Assembly: GCF_003259615.1 (NCBI RefSeq)
Contig: NZ_QLLR01000022.1
Span: forward strand, 38,601-102,600
Source of the DNA: Pedobacter cryoconitis
Lineage (GTDB): Bacteria; Bacteroidota; Bacteroidia; Sphingobacteriales; Sphingobacteriaceae
Length of the DNA stretch: 64,000 bases
Direction of reading: 5' to 3'
Below the pieces are notes generated by a model that had not been told where the DNA came from, ran no database searches, and saw nothing but the letters and a program-made list of their open reading frames with translations. Within the stretch, counting starts at the first letter, position 1; each line of letters begins with the position of its first letter. The translations under genes were made by a program, and so were the position numbers. This document shows, in pieces, positions 43,108 through 52,129 of the stretch.

Positions 43108-43557
43108 ATGGAAGAACTAAGTGATGAACAAATTCAATCGCTGCTGGAAAACGGGTTGAATACCACCAAAGAGCCACTGTCAGCAATTGAGCAGGAGCAA
43201 ATGGATAGTTATTTTTCTTTATTTCAAAAACTTAAAACTGAACCTGCAGACACTTTACCATTTAACTTTGCTGCAGAAGTTACCAGGCAGCTTAAACTCA
43301 GATTGAAATATCGTAGCGATTTAAAATTCAGTTTGTTTTCTGCTTTGGGAATAATTATTGGTTTGATTGCCGCTTACGGATTATTAAGCCTGGTGAAAAT
43401 TGATGCCGGGGAACAGTTCCTGACCGCGATGCTTAAACTTAAATGGTTGCTGCTTACCGGAGTTGTGATCTTGTCAGGTACGCTGGTTTTTGATCTGAAG
43501 ATTGTGCAGGAGAACCCATATAACAATGCGGCAGGAATGGATGAAGCAAAGAACTGA
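43108..43557 (+). CDS. Small membrane protein, probable anti-sigma partner
   Basis: 149 residues: an acidic cytosolic N-terminal part (about 1-70) and two hydrophobic helices (about 73-95 and 109-128), ending with a short polar tail. No zinc-binding HxxxCxxC motif is present, so it is not a classical ZAS anti-sigma factor. The position 3 bp after an ECF sigma gene and the topology suggest an anti-sigma role, but sequence similarity alone does not show it. Confidence 0.7.
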   Translation: MEELSDEQIQSLLENGLNTTKEPLSAIEQEQMDSYFSLFQKLKTEPADTLPFNFAAEVTRQLKLRLKYRSDLKFSLFSALGIIIGLIAAYGLLSLVKIDAGEQFLTAMLKLKWLLLTGVVILSGTLVFDLKIVQENPYNNAAGMDEAKN

Positions 43558-43563
43558 TTTGAT

Positions 43564-45549
43564 TTAAGTTAGTAAAACAGTTTTGCTTTTTAGCGTATAG
43601 ACTGATTTAACTGGAATGGTAAGCGTAACCTGGGTGCCTTCATTAATTTTGGAATGGATGACAATACCAGCTGGCAAACCAGTTTCTCTGGCCATAATAG
43701 CCAATCTCTCCATACTGATAGCCGTAGCTAACGATTTATGCTCAGTACTAACTGAATTGGCTTCTATTCCTTTTCCATTATCTGATATAGTAACCACCAG
43801 CAAGTCCTTGTTTAAAACAAATCCGATATTGATTTTGCCCTTTTTCAAATTAAAATCTATGCCATGTATCAAGGCATTTTCTACAAAGGGCTGCATTAAC
43901 ATTGGTGGAAGACAGACACTCTCCAAATCCTCCTGCTGATCTTCCAGAGACAGCACATATTCAAAAGCATTATCATAACGCATTTGCTGCAGCGCAAGAT
44001 AATTTTCCAAAGTTTCTATTTCTTGATCTAAAGCTACATAACTTTCCCTGGACAATTCCAGGCTGCTTCTTAACAGAAAACTAAACTTATTGAGATATTT
44101 TAATGCTTTTTCTTTCTCATCGAACCTTATAAAACTTTGCAACGCAGATAAAGTATTGAAGATAAAATGCGGTTCCATCTGTGTGCGTAATAACCGCTGC
44201 TCCAGTTGTGCTTTTTCATTCTTATTGCGTAGTTTTCGTTGCCTTTGAACATAATACGACAGGAGCACTAAAGAAAGTGCTAACAGGGTAGTTAAAGCAG
44301 CTATTATTAGCCATAACCGATTACTTTGTAACCTTTGCTGCGCAAGTCCGACTGTCGTATTTAAATTACTTATTGACTTGTCTTTAGCCTGGAGTTCAAT
44401 AACTGTACTCATTTCTGCGATTGCCCTTACATTTTCAGCCTGGTAAGTACTGCTGGAGGCTTGTAGTAATGCTTCTTGCTGCGCTTCGGCTTTTGCATAT
44501 TGTTTGCTGGCAAAAAGATAACTTACGAGATTTTTCTTATAGAGCAGCACCGACTGTTCATCTACCATAACAGGATATTCTTTTGTATAGCTTTCGCATT
44601 TTTTCAGGTAAAATAAGGCGCTGTCTATCAATTTTTTACTTAGAAAACTGGAGCTGATGTCAGCGTAGTCTATAAATAAATTGCCAGTACTGATACTTCT
44701 GGCATTTATACCATTTTCCCTGGCATCCTGTAAATCCATTAGCATCTTCTTTTTTTGATAAAAGAAAATGGAATCTGTTTGATTCTTTTTTATAAAATAA
44801 AGTGTTTTTCTATCGGCCAGAAAAGTAGCTTTCTGAAAGTCAGGATACTTGACATAAAGCGCCTGCATTTTTTGAATATAACTGTAAATTGAATCCGGGT
44901 TTTCATTCTGGTGGAAAAAACCTAAAGCCATCTGGCTATAAGCTCTGAATTTCAGATCGTTTTCATCGGGTGATGCTGCAAGTAGAAGTAATGCCTTTCT
45001 GTTAAATTTAAAAGCATTGGGGAATTGTCTGAGTTTAATACCCGACTGTGCGGCCGCCAGATAAATATTTACTTTTTGTTTTGTAGTCAGATCAATTATA
45101 CTATCATTCAATAACATTTGGCCCGCTCTGTTATAATAATAGTTTTCCTGATTTAACTTATGTTCCAGGCCTGCAATATTGCCTAAACCTGAGTACAATA
45201 AAACCTTCTCTGCATCAAAACCAGTTTGATATTCCATCAGGCCCCAGGCGGCCCGCATATATTGTTTTACGGAATCTACCTTATTCATTCCATAAAATAC
45301 ACCGGCTATATTGTAATATATAATTGATAAAGCAACAGAATCGCCCTTATAACGCACATCAAGCATTTTACCCTTCCAAAATTGAAGCCTGGAATTTAGA
45401 TTCGGGTTTTTCTTTTGTTCTTCCGTAGCTTTTTTAAGCAGGTCGCGGGTCTGCTGCTGTTTATTTTTTTGAGGAGCGGAATCATTTTCCTTACAGGAAG
45501 AAATTAATAACGATAAGATCAGGATAGTATAGCAATAGAATCTTGCCAT
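43564..45549 (-). CDS. TPR-containing sensor histidine kinase, LytS/YehU type
   Basis: 661 residues. A lipobox (LLISSC at about residues 14-19) suggests the N-terminus is lipid-anchored or exported. The sensor part (about 35-390) is helical and TPR-like (YYNRAGQMLL, AKQYAKAEAQQEALL). One transmembrane helix (about 412-434) and a coiled-coil linker lead to the His_kinase domain with the phospho-acceptor His in RTQMEPHFIFNTL and an ATPase domain with NALIHG and ISDNGKGIE. Role: membrane sensor that phosphorylates the LytTR regulator encoded 1 bp upstream. Signal unknown. Confidence 0.9.
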   Translation of the reverse strand: MARFYCYTILILSLLISSCKENDSAPQKNKQQQTRDLLKKATEEQKKNPNLNSRLQFWKGKMLDVRYKGDSVALSIIYYNIAGVFYGMNKVDSVKQYMRAAWGLMEYQTGFDAEKVLLYSGLGNIAGLEHKLNQENYYYNRAGQMLLNDSIIDLTTKQKVNIYLAAAQSGIKLRQFPNAFKFNRKALLLLAASPDENDLKFRAYSQMALGFFHQNENPDSIYSYIQKMQALYVKYPDFQKATFLADRKTLYFIKKNQTDSIFFYQKKKMLMDLQDARENGINARSISTGNLFIDYADISSSFLSKKLIDSALFYLKKCESYTKEYPVMVDEQSVLLYKKNLVSYLFASKQYAKAEAQQEALLQASSSTYQAENVRAIAEMSTVIELQAKDKSISNLNTTVGLAQQRLQSNRLWLIIAALTTLLALSLVLLSYYVQRQRKLRNKNEKAQLEQRLLRTQMEPHFIFNTLSALQSFIRFDEKEKALKYLNKFSFLLRSSLELSRESYVALDQEIETLENYLALQQMRYDNAFEYVLSLEDQQEDLESVCLPPMLMQPFVENALIHGIDFNLKKGKINIGFVLNKDLLVVTISDNGKGIEANSVSTEHKSLATAISMERLAIMARETGLPAGIVIHSKINEGTQVTLTIPVKSVYTLKSKTVLLT

Positions 45550-45550
45550 G

Positions 45551-46297
45551 CTATAGTTGATTGAGCCTTTGAACGATATATTCTTTCCTTCTTACGGAAA
45601 CAGGGATTTCCGTTTTATCTTTGAGCAGGAGAACCCCGCTTTTCAAAAATTTGTCAACGTAAGTGAAATTAACCAGATAAGATTGATGTGGACGCAGGAA
45701 AAACAAATCAGGTAATAAATCATCATAAAATTTGAGTGGTTTTGAAACCATCAGTTTTTGTCCGTCTATACGGTGAAAAGTAGTATAGCTACCTTCGCTC
45801 TGGCAATAAAGAATATCCTTCAACTGCAGAATCTGTATAAACTCCTGTGTATTTAATACAATTCTTGTTTCCAGATTGCTATCATTTAATAAGCGTTGAC
45901 TTTTTGCTATCACAAGTTGCTGTTGCTGCCCAAATAATAAATAATCCTCTTTTAATACTTTTTTTAAGACCAGTTTTAACTCAGCTTCGTCGAGCGGTTT
46001 CAAAAGATAATCTAAAGCACCATATTTTATAGCTTTAATAGCAAATTGATTAAAAGCAGTAATGAAAATAATTCGGAAATTGATTTCCTCCAACTGATTA
46101 AGTATATCAAAGGCAGAACCATCAATCAATTGAATGTCCATTAAAACCAATTTTGGACGGAGTGATTTAATCAGCTTTAATGAGGAAGAAACAGAAGTGG
46201 CACTACCAACAAAGTTAAAATCTGGTTCTTGTTTAATCAACCATTCTATTTCTCTTCGTATAGCAGGCTCATCTTCAATTATCAGGGTGTCAATCAT
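45551..46297 (-). CDS. LytTR-family response regulator, partner of the TPR kinase
   Basis: 248 residues: receiver domain with acceptor Asp in LVLMDIQLIDG and the conserved Lys of LLKPLDEAEL, then a LytTR DNA-binding domain (about 145-245; LYCQSEGSYTTFH, FLRPHQSYLVN). It is separated by 1 bp from the kinase gene on the same strand, so the two form a two-component operon. Transcription would start in the 108-bp gap before the lipoprotein gene. Confidence 0.93.
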   Translation of the reverse strand: MIDTLIIEDEPAIRREIEWLIKQEPDFNFVGSATSVSSSLKLIKSLRPKLVLMDIQLIDGSAFDILNQLEEINFRIIFITAFNQFAIKAIKYGALDYLLKPLDEAELKLVLKKVLKEDYLLFGQQQQLVIAKSQRLLNDSNLETRIVLNTQEFIQILQLKDILYCQSEGSYTTFHRIDGQKLMVSKPLKFYDDLLPDLFFLRPHQSYLVNFTYVDKFLKSGVLLLKDKTEIPVSVRRKEYIVQRLNQL

Positions 46298-46405
46298 ACT
46301 TTATGTTAAAATATTCTGCTTTAATGTCATCTGATTTAAATATAACAAATATAAATACATTACATGATTCGGATTTTTAATGTAATTAATAGCTAATTGT
46401 GTTAT

Positions 46406-46936
46406 TTACATTTTTTTGTATCTGTCAGTAAAACTATTGTCCCGGCTGGCTAAAAAAACAAAAACCCAACCCCATTGATTATTTATTCCGTCCAGCGTTA
46501 GGTTATTGTATTGATCTATTGAAAATTGCAATTGCTTATTGCTAAAATGCCCATAGATAAACGGAACAGGAATGATTTTTCTATTATGCCTGGATACAAA
46601 ATAGTTTTGCTTCAATTTTCCGTTTATAATTACACTGTTAATTAGTTTATTTCTCTGAAACAATGTGATTTCAATTTGCTTAGTATTTAAAGCTTTAAGC
46701 CTGACTATTGTTTCTCCGGTCATATTACTTTCAGAACCAGTGGCCTGATAATTTAGCCTGTTCCATAAGGTTTTGCCTGTTAATGAATCATTTTCAACAG
46801 CATAATTTTTATAGGAACCGTTAAAGTCACTAAGCGTTTCAATAGGTTTAACCCGATCAGACTGAACCTGTTTTACGGATGCGCATCCGGTTAAAAAAAT
46901 AATACAGGATAGGATTAATAATAACCTTATAGACAT
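46406..46936 (-). CDS. Lipoprotein of unknown function
   Basis: 176 residues. A clear lipoprotein signal with lipobox LTGC (about residues 15-18, FLTGCASVKQ). The rest is a predicted beta-rich domain without motifs I recognise. It lies directly upstream of the two-component operon on the same strand with a 108-bp gap, so it may be a target or accessory of that system; this is positional inference only. A pair of 20-bp direct repeats lies just upstream of its start. Confidence 0.75.
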   Translation of the reverse strand: MSIRLLLILSCIIFLTGCASVKQVQSDRVKPIETLSDFNGSYKNYAVENDSLTGKTLWNRLNYQATGSESNMTGETIVRLKALNTKQIEITLFQRNKLINSVIINGKLKQNYFVSRHNRKIIPVPFIYGHFSNKQLQFSIDQYNNLTLDGINNQWGWVFVFLASRDNSFTDRYKKM

Positions 46937-46965
46937 ACCATCTGTTTTTTAGACTGTGCTTGTTT

Positions 46966-47005
46966 AATGATCATCCGACTAATTCAATGATCATTCGACT
47001 AACAT
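46966..47005. repeat. Two 20-bp direct repeats upstream of the lipoprotein gene
   Basis: The unit AATGATCAT(C/T)CGACTAA begins at 46966 and again at 46986, 17 bases with one difference and an exact 20-bp period. It sits 30-70 bp upstream of the lipoprotein start codon, in the gap shared with the divergent MarR gene. A two-turn period places both copies on one face of the helix, as for a dimeric or LytTR-type regulator. Each copy contains the palindrome TGATCA. Confidence 0.6.
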
Positions 47006-47118
47006 AAATTTACAACTAAGGCTTAACAGTTTATCATGATCTTGGTAAGCGTAAGGTTTACGACTGGATTTGTCAGTTGATTTTTATTATCTGTTATTTT
47101 AACGGAGATATTAAGCTA

Positions 47119-47142
47119 TATTAGTATTTTTTTATACTAATA
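47119..47142. promoter_or_regulatory. 9-bp inverted repeat upstream of the MarR gene
   Basis: Arms TATTAGTAT (47119-47127) and ATACTAATA (47134-47142) flank a run of six T. It lies about 80 bp upstream of the MarR start. MarR proteins often bind such AT-rich palindromes in their own promoters, so autoregulation is plausible. A role as a weak transcription terminator is less likely given the lack of GC pairs. Confidence 0.45.
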
Positions 47143-47223
47143 AAACGAATAAATAAAATTATTAACAAACAATTGGTGTATTAATATACTTAATGATGTA
47201 TAATTGTTTTAAACTTATCTGAA

Positions 47224-47841
47224 ATGATGTATTACGATTTAATAAGTGAGGTAATAGGATTAATTAAGAATTATGAAAAGGAGTCAGCTCATCATAGTCA
47301 AGACGGATACCTGTTTGCACAGTGGTTAAGCGCGTATTATAAAAAGAACGATCATCAAATAATTTCTGAACCTGAGTGGGAGGGGAAGTCAAAGGGCCGT
47401 TCAGCAGATAGTGTGATTAATACTTCATTGGTACATCTTTACAGATATGCAAAGCTGAATGCGAAGGCTGCAATAACCAATACCTCATTTTCTACCCCCG
47501 ATGAATTTATTTATTTAATCAGCCTGGTTTCATTTGGCAGTATGACTAAGACGGCGCTTATCAAATTAAATGTTCATGAGAAATCTGCAGGAATGCAAAT
47601 TGTGAACAGGTTAATTAAAAATGGATTGGTGGAGCAGGAAGCACTTGATAGTGATAAACGAAACAGAATGATCCACATTACTTCAAAAGGGACTCAAATT
47701 CTAAATGAAAGTATGCAAAATATAAAAAAGGCATCAAGGGATGTTGCCGAGCCACTGTCACACGTTGAAAAGATGGATTTAATCAGGTTACTGACAAAAC
47801 TTGAAAGCTTCCATGAAGCTAAAACAAGAGTAGTTCTTTAA
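47224..47841 (+). CDS. MarR-family transcriptional regulator
   Basis: 205 residues (a second ATG directly follows the first). The winged-helix part spans about 90-165: a helix-turn-helix (GSMTKTALIKLNVHEKSAGMQIVNRLIKNGLVEQ) and a wing with DSDKRNRMIHITSKG, typical of MarR. The N-terminal 60 residues (SQDGYLFAQWLSAYYKKND) are longer than usual and may form the effector or dimer region. It heads a + strand run with the SDR and flavin reductase genes and may control them. Confidence 0.88.
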   Translation: MMYYDLISEVIGLIKNYEKESAHHSQDGYLFAQWLSAYYKKNDHQIISEPEWEGKSKGRSADSVINTSLVHLYRYAKLNAKAAITNTSFSTPDEFIYLISLVSFGSMTKTALIKLNVHEKSAGMQIVNRLIKNGLVEQEALDSDKRNRMIHITSKGTQILNESMQNIKKASRDVAEPLSHVEKMDLIRLLTKLESFHEAKTRVVL

Positions 47842-47894
47842 AATAGGTTATTTCTTCAATTGCAAAAAAACGGAATTCTTAAATATACAGGATC

Positions 47895-48611
47895 ATGAAT
47901 TTTCAGGGAAAAAATATTCTGGTGGTCGGTGGTAGTTCTGGAATAGGATTATCATTGGTTAAAATGCTCCATCAGCAGGATGCAAATATATATGTGGCTT
48001 CAAGGTCTGCGTCTGAAGACTGGCCGGCTGATATTCAATATCTCCAGTGTGATGTTACAGGGAATCTTGATCGTATCGTAGATTTTTTACCAACAGAGCT
48101 ACACGGGCTGGTCTATTCGGTTGGCAGTATTAACCTCAAACCTTTCAACAGACTTACAGAGGACGATTTCTTAAATGACTATCGAATTAACGTTTTGGGT
48201 GCCGCACGTATCATTCAGCAAGCTGTGAAACAATTAAGAAATGCTGGTGTTGCATCAATAGTTTTAATCAGTTCTGTTGCGGCTAAAACAGGAATGCCTT
48301 ACCATGCCAGTATTGCAGCTGCAAAAGCTGCGGTAGAAGGTTTGGCGGTATCATTGGCTGCCGAATTTGCTGCTCTGCAGATACGGGTTAATGTTGTAGC
48401 ACCGTCTCTTACTGATACTCCGTTAGCGCACAATTTATTAAGCTCTGCCGAAAAGCGGGAAGCCTCGGCGAAAAGACACCCATTGGGGAAGGTTGGACAG
48501 CCTGAAGATATTAGTAAGCTGATTGCTTTTTTATTGTCAGAGGAAAGTAGCTGGATGACCGGGCAAGTTATTGGAATAGATGGTGGATTAGGGAAATTAA
48601 AAACGAATTAA
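47895..48611 (+). CDS. Short-chain dehydrogenase/reductase-like protein lacking the catalytic Tyr
   Basis: 238 residues, normal SDR length. The Rossmann dinucleotide motif GGSSGIG is near residue 12, the catalytic Ser lies in LISSVAAKTG, and the C-terminal part SSWMTGQVIGIDGGLG is typical. The expected YxxxK reads IAAAK (ASIAAAKAAVEG), so the Tyr is replaced by Ile while Lys is kept; the nearby Tyr of MPYHAS is out of register. This form recurs in a subgroup of SDRs and may mean altered chemistry. It lies 1 bp before the flavin reductase gene. Confidence 0.87.
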   Translation: MNFQGKNILVVGGSSGIGLSLVKMLHQQDANIYVASRSASEDWPADIQYLQCDVTGNLDRIVDFLPTELHGLVYSVGSINLKPFNRLTEDDFLNDYRINVLGAARIIQQAVKQLRNAGVASIVLISSVAAKTGMPYHASIAAAKAAVEGLAVSLAAEFAALQIRVNVVAPSLTDTPLAHNLLSSAEKREASAKRHPLGKVGQPEDISKLIAFLLSEESSWMTGQVIGIDGGLGKLKTN

Positions 48612-48612
48612 C

Positions 48613-49254
48613 ATGATAAGCATTAAGAGTGATCAGATTTATCAATTGGAAAAACAATACAGAATAAGCCTGATCAATAGCTTAGTTGGCTATAAATCCT
48701 TGAATCTTCTGGGAACCATTAGTCCTGAAGGCATCACTAATTTATGTATCATTAGTTCCGCTTTCCACCTTGGTGCTGATCCGCCGCTTTTGGGGATAGT
48801 GATACGACCTGAAAGAGCGCAGAATGATACCCTCACGAATATTAAATCAACAGGCCAGTATACTTTGAATAATGTGTTGCCAGAATGGTATAAGCAGGCG
48901 CATCAAACCAGCGCATATTATTCTTCTGGTGTATCTGAATTTGATACCTGTGGATTGAAAAAATTGTACTGTGCTGGTTTTAAAGCACCATTTGTAGGAC
49001 AATCAACTATTCGTATCGGTTTGGAGCTAAGGGAGATTATCGATGTGGAAATTAACGGTACGACGATTTTAATTGGGGAAATTGTTCAAATATTAGCCGA
49101 TGATACTATGATAGCGGCAGATGGAACTGTTGATCATATTAAAGCAAAAACAATGACCGTTGCAGGGTTGGATTCCTATTTTCTTCCGCAAGCAGTTGGA
49201 CGTTTAGCTTATGCCAAGCCAGGGGTTGAACCTCACGAATTAAATGAATCCTGA
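48613..49254 (+). CDS. Flavin reductase-like (FMN-binding) protein
   Basis: 213 residues with the split-barrel flavin-reductase pattern: NLCIISSAFHLGADPPLLGIVIRP, then TLTNIKSTGQYTLNNVL and a C-terminal LDSYFLPQAVGRLAYAKPG. Role: likely binds FMN and reduces it with NAD(P)H, or serves as a flavin-dependent oxidoreductase partner. Together with the SDR gene 1 bp upstream and the Trp-rich membrane protein downstream it forms a group I associate with light or oxidative stress islands in Bacteroidetes and pseudomonads, but no photolyase is present here. Confidence 0.83.
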   Translation: MISIKSDQIYQLEKQYRISLINSLVGYKSLNLLGTISPEGITNLCIISSAFHLGADPPLLGIVIRPERAQNDTLTNIKSTGQYTLNNVLPEWYKQAHQTSAYYSSGVSEFDTCGLKKLYCAGFKAPFVGQSTIRIGLELREIIDVEINGTTILIGEIVQILADDTMIAADGTVDHIKAKTMTVAGLDSYFLPQAVGRLAYAKPGVEPHELNES

Positions 49255-49283
49255 TGTCAATAATAGAAAATCCTGATTTCAAT
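49247..49283. repeat. Two 15-bp direct repeats upstream of the Trp-rich membrane protein gene
   Basis: AATCCTGAT(G/T)TCAAT begins at 49247 and at 49269, with one mismatch and a 22-bp period. The first copy overlaps the flavin reductase stop codon. They lie 43-79 bp upstream of the next start codon, where an activator would bind. Confidence 0.5.
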
Positions 49284-49325
49284 TATATAAAAGATAACCA
49301 AGATATACTTTAATAAAATAGATTT

Positions 49326-50108
49326 ATGAAAAAGAGACTGGCTATAGCCAACTGCATTGCTTTAATTATCACAATTGTGATCAATTATCTTTCTAACACT
49401 GGACTATTGAATGGCAATACCATGAAAATTGTTTCTAACAAATATTTCAATTATTTTACTCCTGCAGGGTATGCCTTTTCAATTTGGGGGCTTATTTATC
49501 TCGGTTTACTGGGTTTTATATTTTATTCATGGCGAAGTCTTCTTAAAGAGAGGGAAGAGGATTCAATACTCCTGAAAATTGGCTGGTGGTTTGTACTTTC
49601 CTGCTGTGCTAATTCACTTTGGGTTATAACATGGCTTTATGACTATACGGGTCTGTCCGTTGTGATTATGGCTATTTTGCTAATCTCCCTGTTAAAAATC
49701 ATTGTGCGCACCAACATGGAATTAGATGCTCACCCTTTAAAAAAATACCTTTTTGTTTTTTGGCCATTTGCGCTCTATTCAGGATGGATTTCTGTTGCTA
49801 TAATAGCTAATATTGCAGCTTTTCTGACTAAAATACATTGGGATGGATGGGGGATTTCCAGTGTTACCTGGACAATTATTATGATTTTTGTAGCGGGCCT
49901 TATCAATATATTTATGATCAACAAGCGAAATCTTCGCGAATATGGAGTAGTGGGGATTTGGGCGATAATGGCTATAGCTGTATCAAATCATCATGTAAAT
50001 GGCAGTACAGCTGTTGTCTATACTTGTTATATTGTTGCAGCAATCCTACTGGCTTTCATAGCTGTAAGCGGACTGAAAAATAGACATAGTACACCTGAAA
50101 AGATGTAG
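49326..50108 (+). CDS. Tryptophan-rich sensory/TspO-MBR-like membrane protein
   Basis: 260 residues with about eight hydrophobic helices. The segments YFTPAGYAFSIWGLIYLGLL and NSLWVITWLYDYTGLSVV are typical of the family annotated as tryptophan-rich sensory protein, a long relative of TspO/MBR. Function of the long form is not well known; tetrapyrrole or light-stress links are suggested for TspO. The stop lies 3 bp from the stop of the convergent AraC gene. Confidence 0.82.
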   Translation: MKKRLAIANCIALIITIVINYLSNTGLLNGNTMKIVSNKYFNYFTPAGYAFSIWGLIYLGLLGFIFYSWRSLLKEREEDSILLKIGWWFVLSCCANSLWVITWLYDYTGLSVVIMAILLISLLKIIVRTNMELDAHPLKKYLFVFWPFALYSGWISVAIIANIAAFLTKIHWDGWGISSVTWTIIMIFVAGLINIFMINKRNLREYGVVGIWAIMAIAVSNHHVNGSTAVVYTCYIVAAILLAFIAVSGLKNRHSTPEKM

Positions 50109-50111
50109 AAA

Positions 50112-51011
50112 TCAATCAAATGCCTGCCTGAATTCAATTGGCGACAGATTGGTTTTCTTCTTAAATAGTGTACTAAATGACTGGGCATGTTCAAAACCTA
50201 ATGCGTAGGCGATTTCGCTTACAGATAGATTTGTAGTCGAGAGTTTTTCTTTAGCCTTTTTGATCAATCTCTCATGTATATGCTGTTGCGTATTTTGTCC
50301 GGTGTGCATGCGTAACAGATCGCTCAGGTAGTTTGGGGATAGGTTCATATATTCTGCAATATGTTGTACCGTTAATAGTTCCTGTTGCGCTGCGGCATTA
50401 TGATTAAAATATTCGTCAACATAGCTTTCAAATTTCACAAGAAGTTGATGGTTGTGGTTTTTCCGCGTGATAAACTGCCGCTCATAAAATCGATTGGAAT
50501 AATTAAGCAGCAATTCAATTTGCGATAAGATAATTTCCTGCGTGTGTTTATCAATGTGCAAACATTCTTTATCGATCTTGTTCAGTATTGTAATCAGATC
50601 TTCTTCTTCTTCAGCAGAAAGATGCAGGCCTTCATTGACCGCGTAAGAAAAGAAACTATAACTATTAATGTTACTTGATAGCGGATGAGCCAGCAAAAAG
50701 TCAGGATGGAAGATAAGCAGATAGCCTAACCCGCATTCTACTTTATCCAGATCCAGGTATTGAACCTGATTAGGCGCAGTGAAGCTGAGGACACCCTTAT
50801 CATAATCATAATGTTGCTGTCCGTATCGGATTTTGCCTTTTACCTCTCTTTTCAGTGCAACACAATAGAACCGGTTGACAAAGCCTTTCCAAACATCATC
50901 TTCCAGGAAAATGCTTTCGGCGAGGTTAATCACACTTACCAATGGATGGCGTGGTTCGGGCAAAGATAATAACCGGTGAAGTTCCGAGACTGATCTGATG
51001 GCATTCATCAT
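50112..51011 (-). CDS. AraC-family transcriptional regulator
   Basis: 299 residues. The C-terminal double helix-turn-helix (about 205-298) shows VQHIAEYMNLSPNYLSDLLR and VSEIAYALGFEHAQSFSTLF, characteristic of AraC/XylS proteins. The N-terminal 190 residues are an effector or dimerisation part of cupin-like type. Downstream of, and on the same strand as, the aldo/keto reductase gene, whose promoter region carries a 21-bp period direct repeat of AraC type; it probably controls that gene. Confidence 0.9.
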   Translation of the reverse strand: MMNAIRSVSELHRLLSLPEPRHPLVSVINLAESIFLEDDVWKGFVNRFYCVALKREVKGKIRYGQQHYDYDKGVLSFTAPNQVQYLDLDKVECGLGYLLIFHPDFLLAHPLSSNINSYSFFSYAVNEGLHLSAEEEEDLITILNKIDKECLHIDKHTQEIILSQIELLLNYSNRFYERQFITRKNHNHQLLVKFESYVDEYFNHNAAAQQELLTVQHIAEYMNLSPNYLSDLLRMHTGQNTQQHIHERLIKKAKEKLSTTNLSVSEIAYALGFEHAQSFSTLFKKKTNLSPIEFRQAFD

Positions 51012-51041
51012 ACTAATTTAAACATTTTAATGTATGAAATA

Positions 51042-51068
51042 ATGGTTGCACCGTCATTATGCAACCAT
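51042..51068. promoter_or_regulatory. 9-bp inverted repeat between aldo/keto reductase and AraC genes
   Basis: Arms ATGGTTGCA (51042-51050) and TGCAACCAT (51060-51068) flank a 9-base spacer. It lies 31-57 bp upstream of the AraC start codon and just after the reductase stop, so it could be an operator of the AraC gene or a transcript 3' hairpin. No T-tract follows on the minus strand, so a terminator is less likely. Confidence 0.5.
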
Positions 51069-51077
51069 GTAAATATT

Positions 51078-52082
51078 CTAATCAATAAGCCCCATGCTGA
51101 ATTCATCATACGGATTACCAGTATCTGTGCCTAATGGAACAATACTTTCCAGTTTCGATAGCTCTGCTTCGCTCAATTCGATGGTTGCGGCCGCTATGTT
51201 TTGTTCCAGATATTTTCTGCGTTTGGTGCCTGGAATAGGTAAAATGCCCTTGCTTATAATCCAGGCCAGCGCCAGTTGTGAAACGGTGATATCTTTCTCT
51301 TCAGCCATTGCTTCAATTGCTTTAACCAGCTCAATGTTTTTGTAAAAATGAGCTTCTTGAAAACGGGGGATTGCCCGGCGGAAATCATTTTCCGGTAAAT
51401 CATCTATGGCCCGGATCTGACCAGATAAAAAACCACGGCCTAATGGTGAATAAGCAACAAAACCTATCCCAAGTTCATGCAAAACTTTCAATACGCCACG
51501 TTCTTCGACCGTACGCTCAAATAATGAATATTCACTTTGTACTGCAGTAATCGGATGAATCACATGCGCTCTTTTTACAGTTTCTGAAGACACTTCTGAT
51601 AAGCCCAGGTAACCCACCTTTCCTTCCTTAACCAGTTCGCTCATTGCTTCAACAGTTTCTTCAATAGGCGTGTTTTTATCAAGGCGGTGCATATAATACA
51701 AATCAATATAGTCTGTATTAAGATTTTTTAAAGAACGCTCCACTGCTTTTTTTACATATTCCTTTTTGCCGTTAATGGCCCAGGTAACTTTATCAGTTTC
51801 ATCTATTTCCCAGCCAAATTTGGAGGCAATAATATATTTGTTCCTATTGCCATTTATTGCTTTAGCGATGAGCTGCTCATTTTTAAAGGGCCCGTACAAA
51901 TCGGCGGTATCTAAAAAATTGCCACCTAATTCAAGCGACCGGTGGATGGTAGCAATTGCTTCTTGCTCATCTGCCACTCCATACATATTTCCTTCTTCAA
52001 AACCAGTCATACCCATACAGCCCAGGCCTATAAGAGGTACAACCAGGCCTTCACTTCCTAAATTTATTTTCTTCATTTCCAT
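51078..52082 (-). CDS. Aldo/keto reductase
   Basis: 334 residues, normal for the AKR superfamily. The catalytic tetrad is present: Asp and Tyr in NFLDTADLYG, Lys in ASKFGWE, His in YYMHRLD. NADPH-binding C-terminal segments (IPGTKRRKYLEQNIAA) are intact. Role: NADPH-dependent reduction of aldehydes or ketones; substrate unknown. Paired with an AraC regulator on the same strand, a common arrangement in Bacteroidetes. Confidence 0.93.
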   Translation of the reverse strand: MEMKKINLGSEGLVVPLIGLGCMGMTGFEEGNMYGVADEQEAIATIHRSLELGGNFLDTADLYGPFKNEQLIAKAINGNRNKYIIASKFGWEIDETDKVTWAINGKKEYVKKAVERSLKNLNTDYIDLYYMHRLDKNTPIEETVEAMSELVKEGKVGYLGLSEVSSETVKRAHVIHPITAVQSEYSLFERTVEERGVLKVLHELGIGFVAYSPLGRGFLSGQIRAIDDLPENDFRRAIPRFQEAHFYKNIELVKAIEAMAEEKDITVSQLALAWIISKGILPIPGTKRRKYLEQNIAAATIELSEAELSKLESIVPLGTDTGNPYDEFSMGLID

Positions 52083-52129
52083 ACGATTAGTTTTAACAAG
52101 TCAAAGGTCGTCAACAACATTTTATAAGC

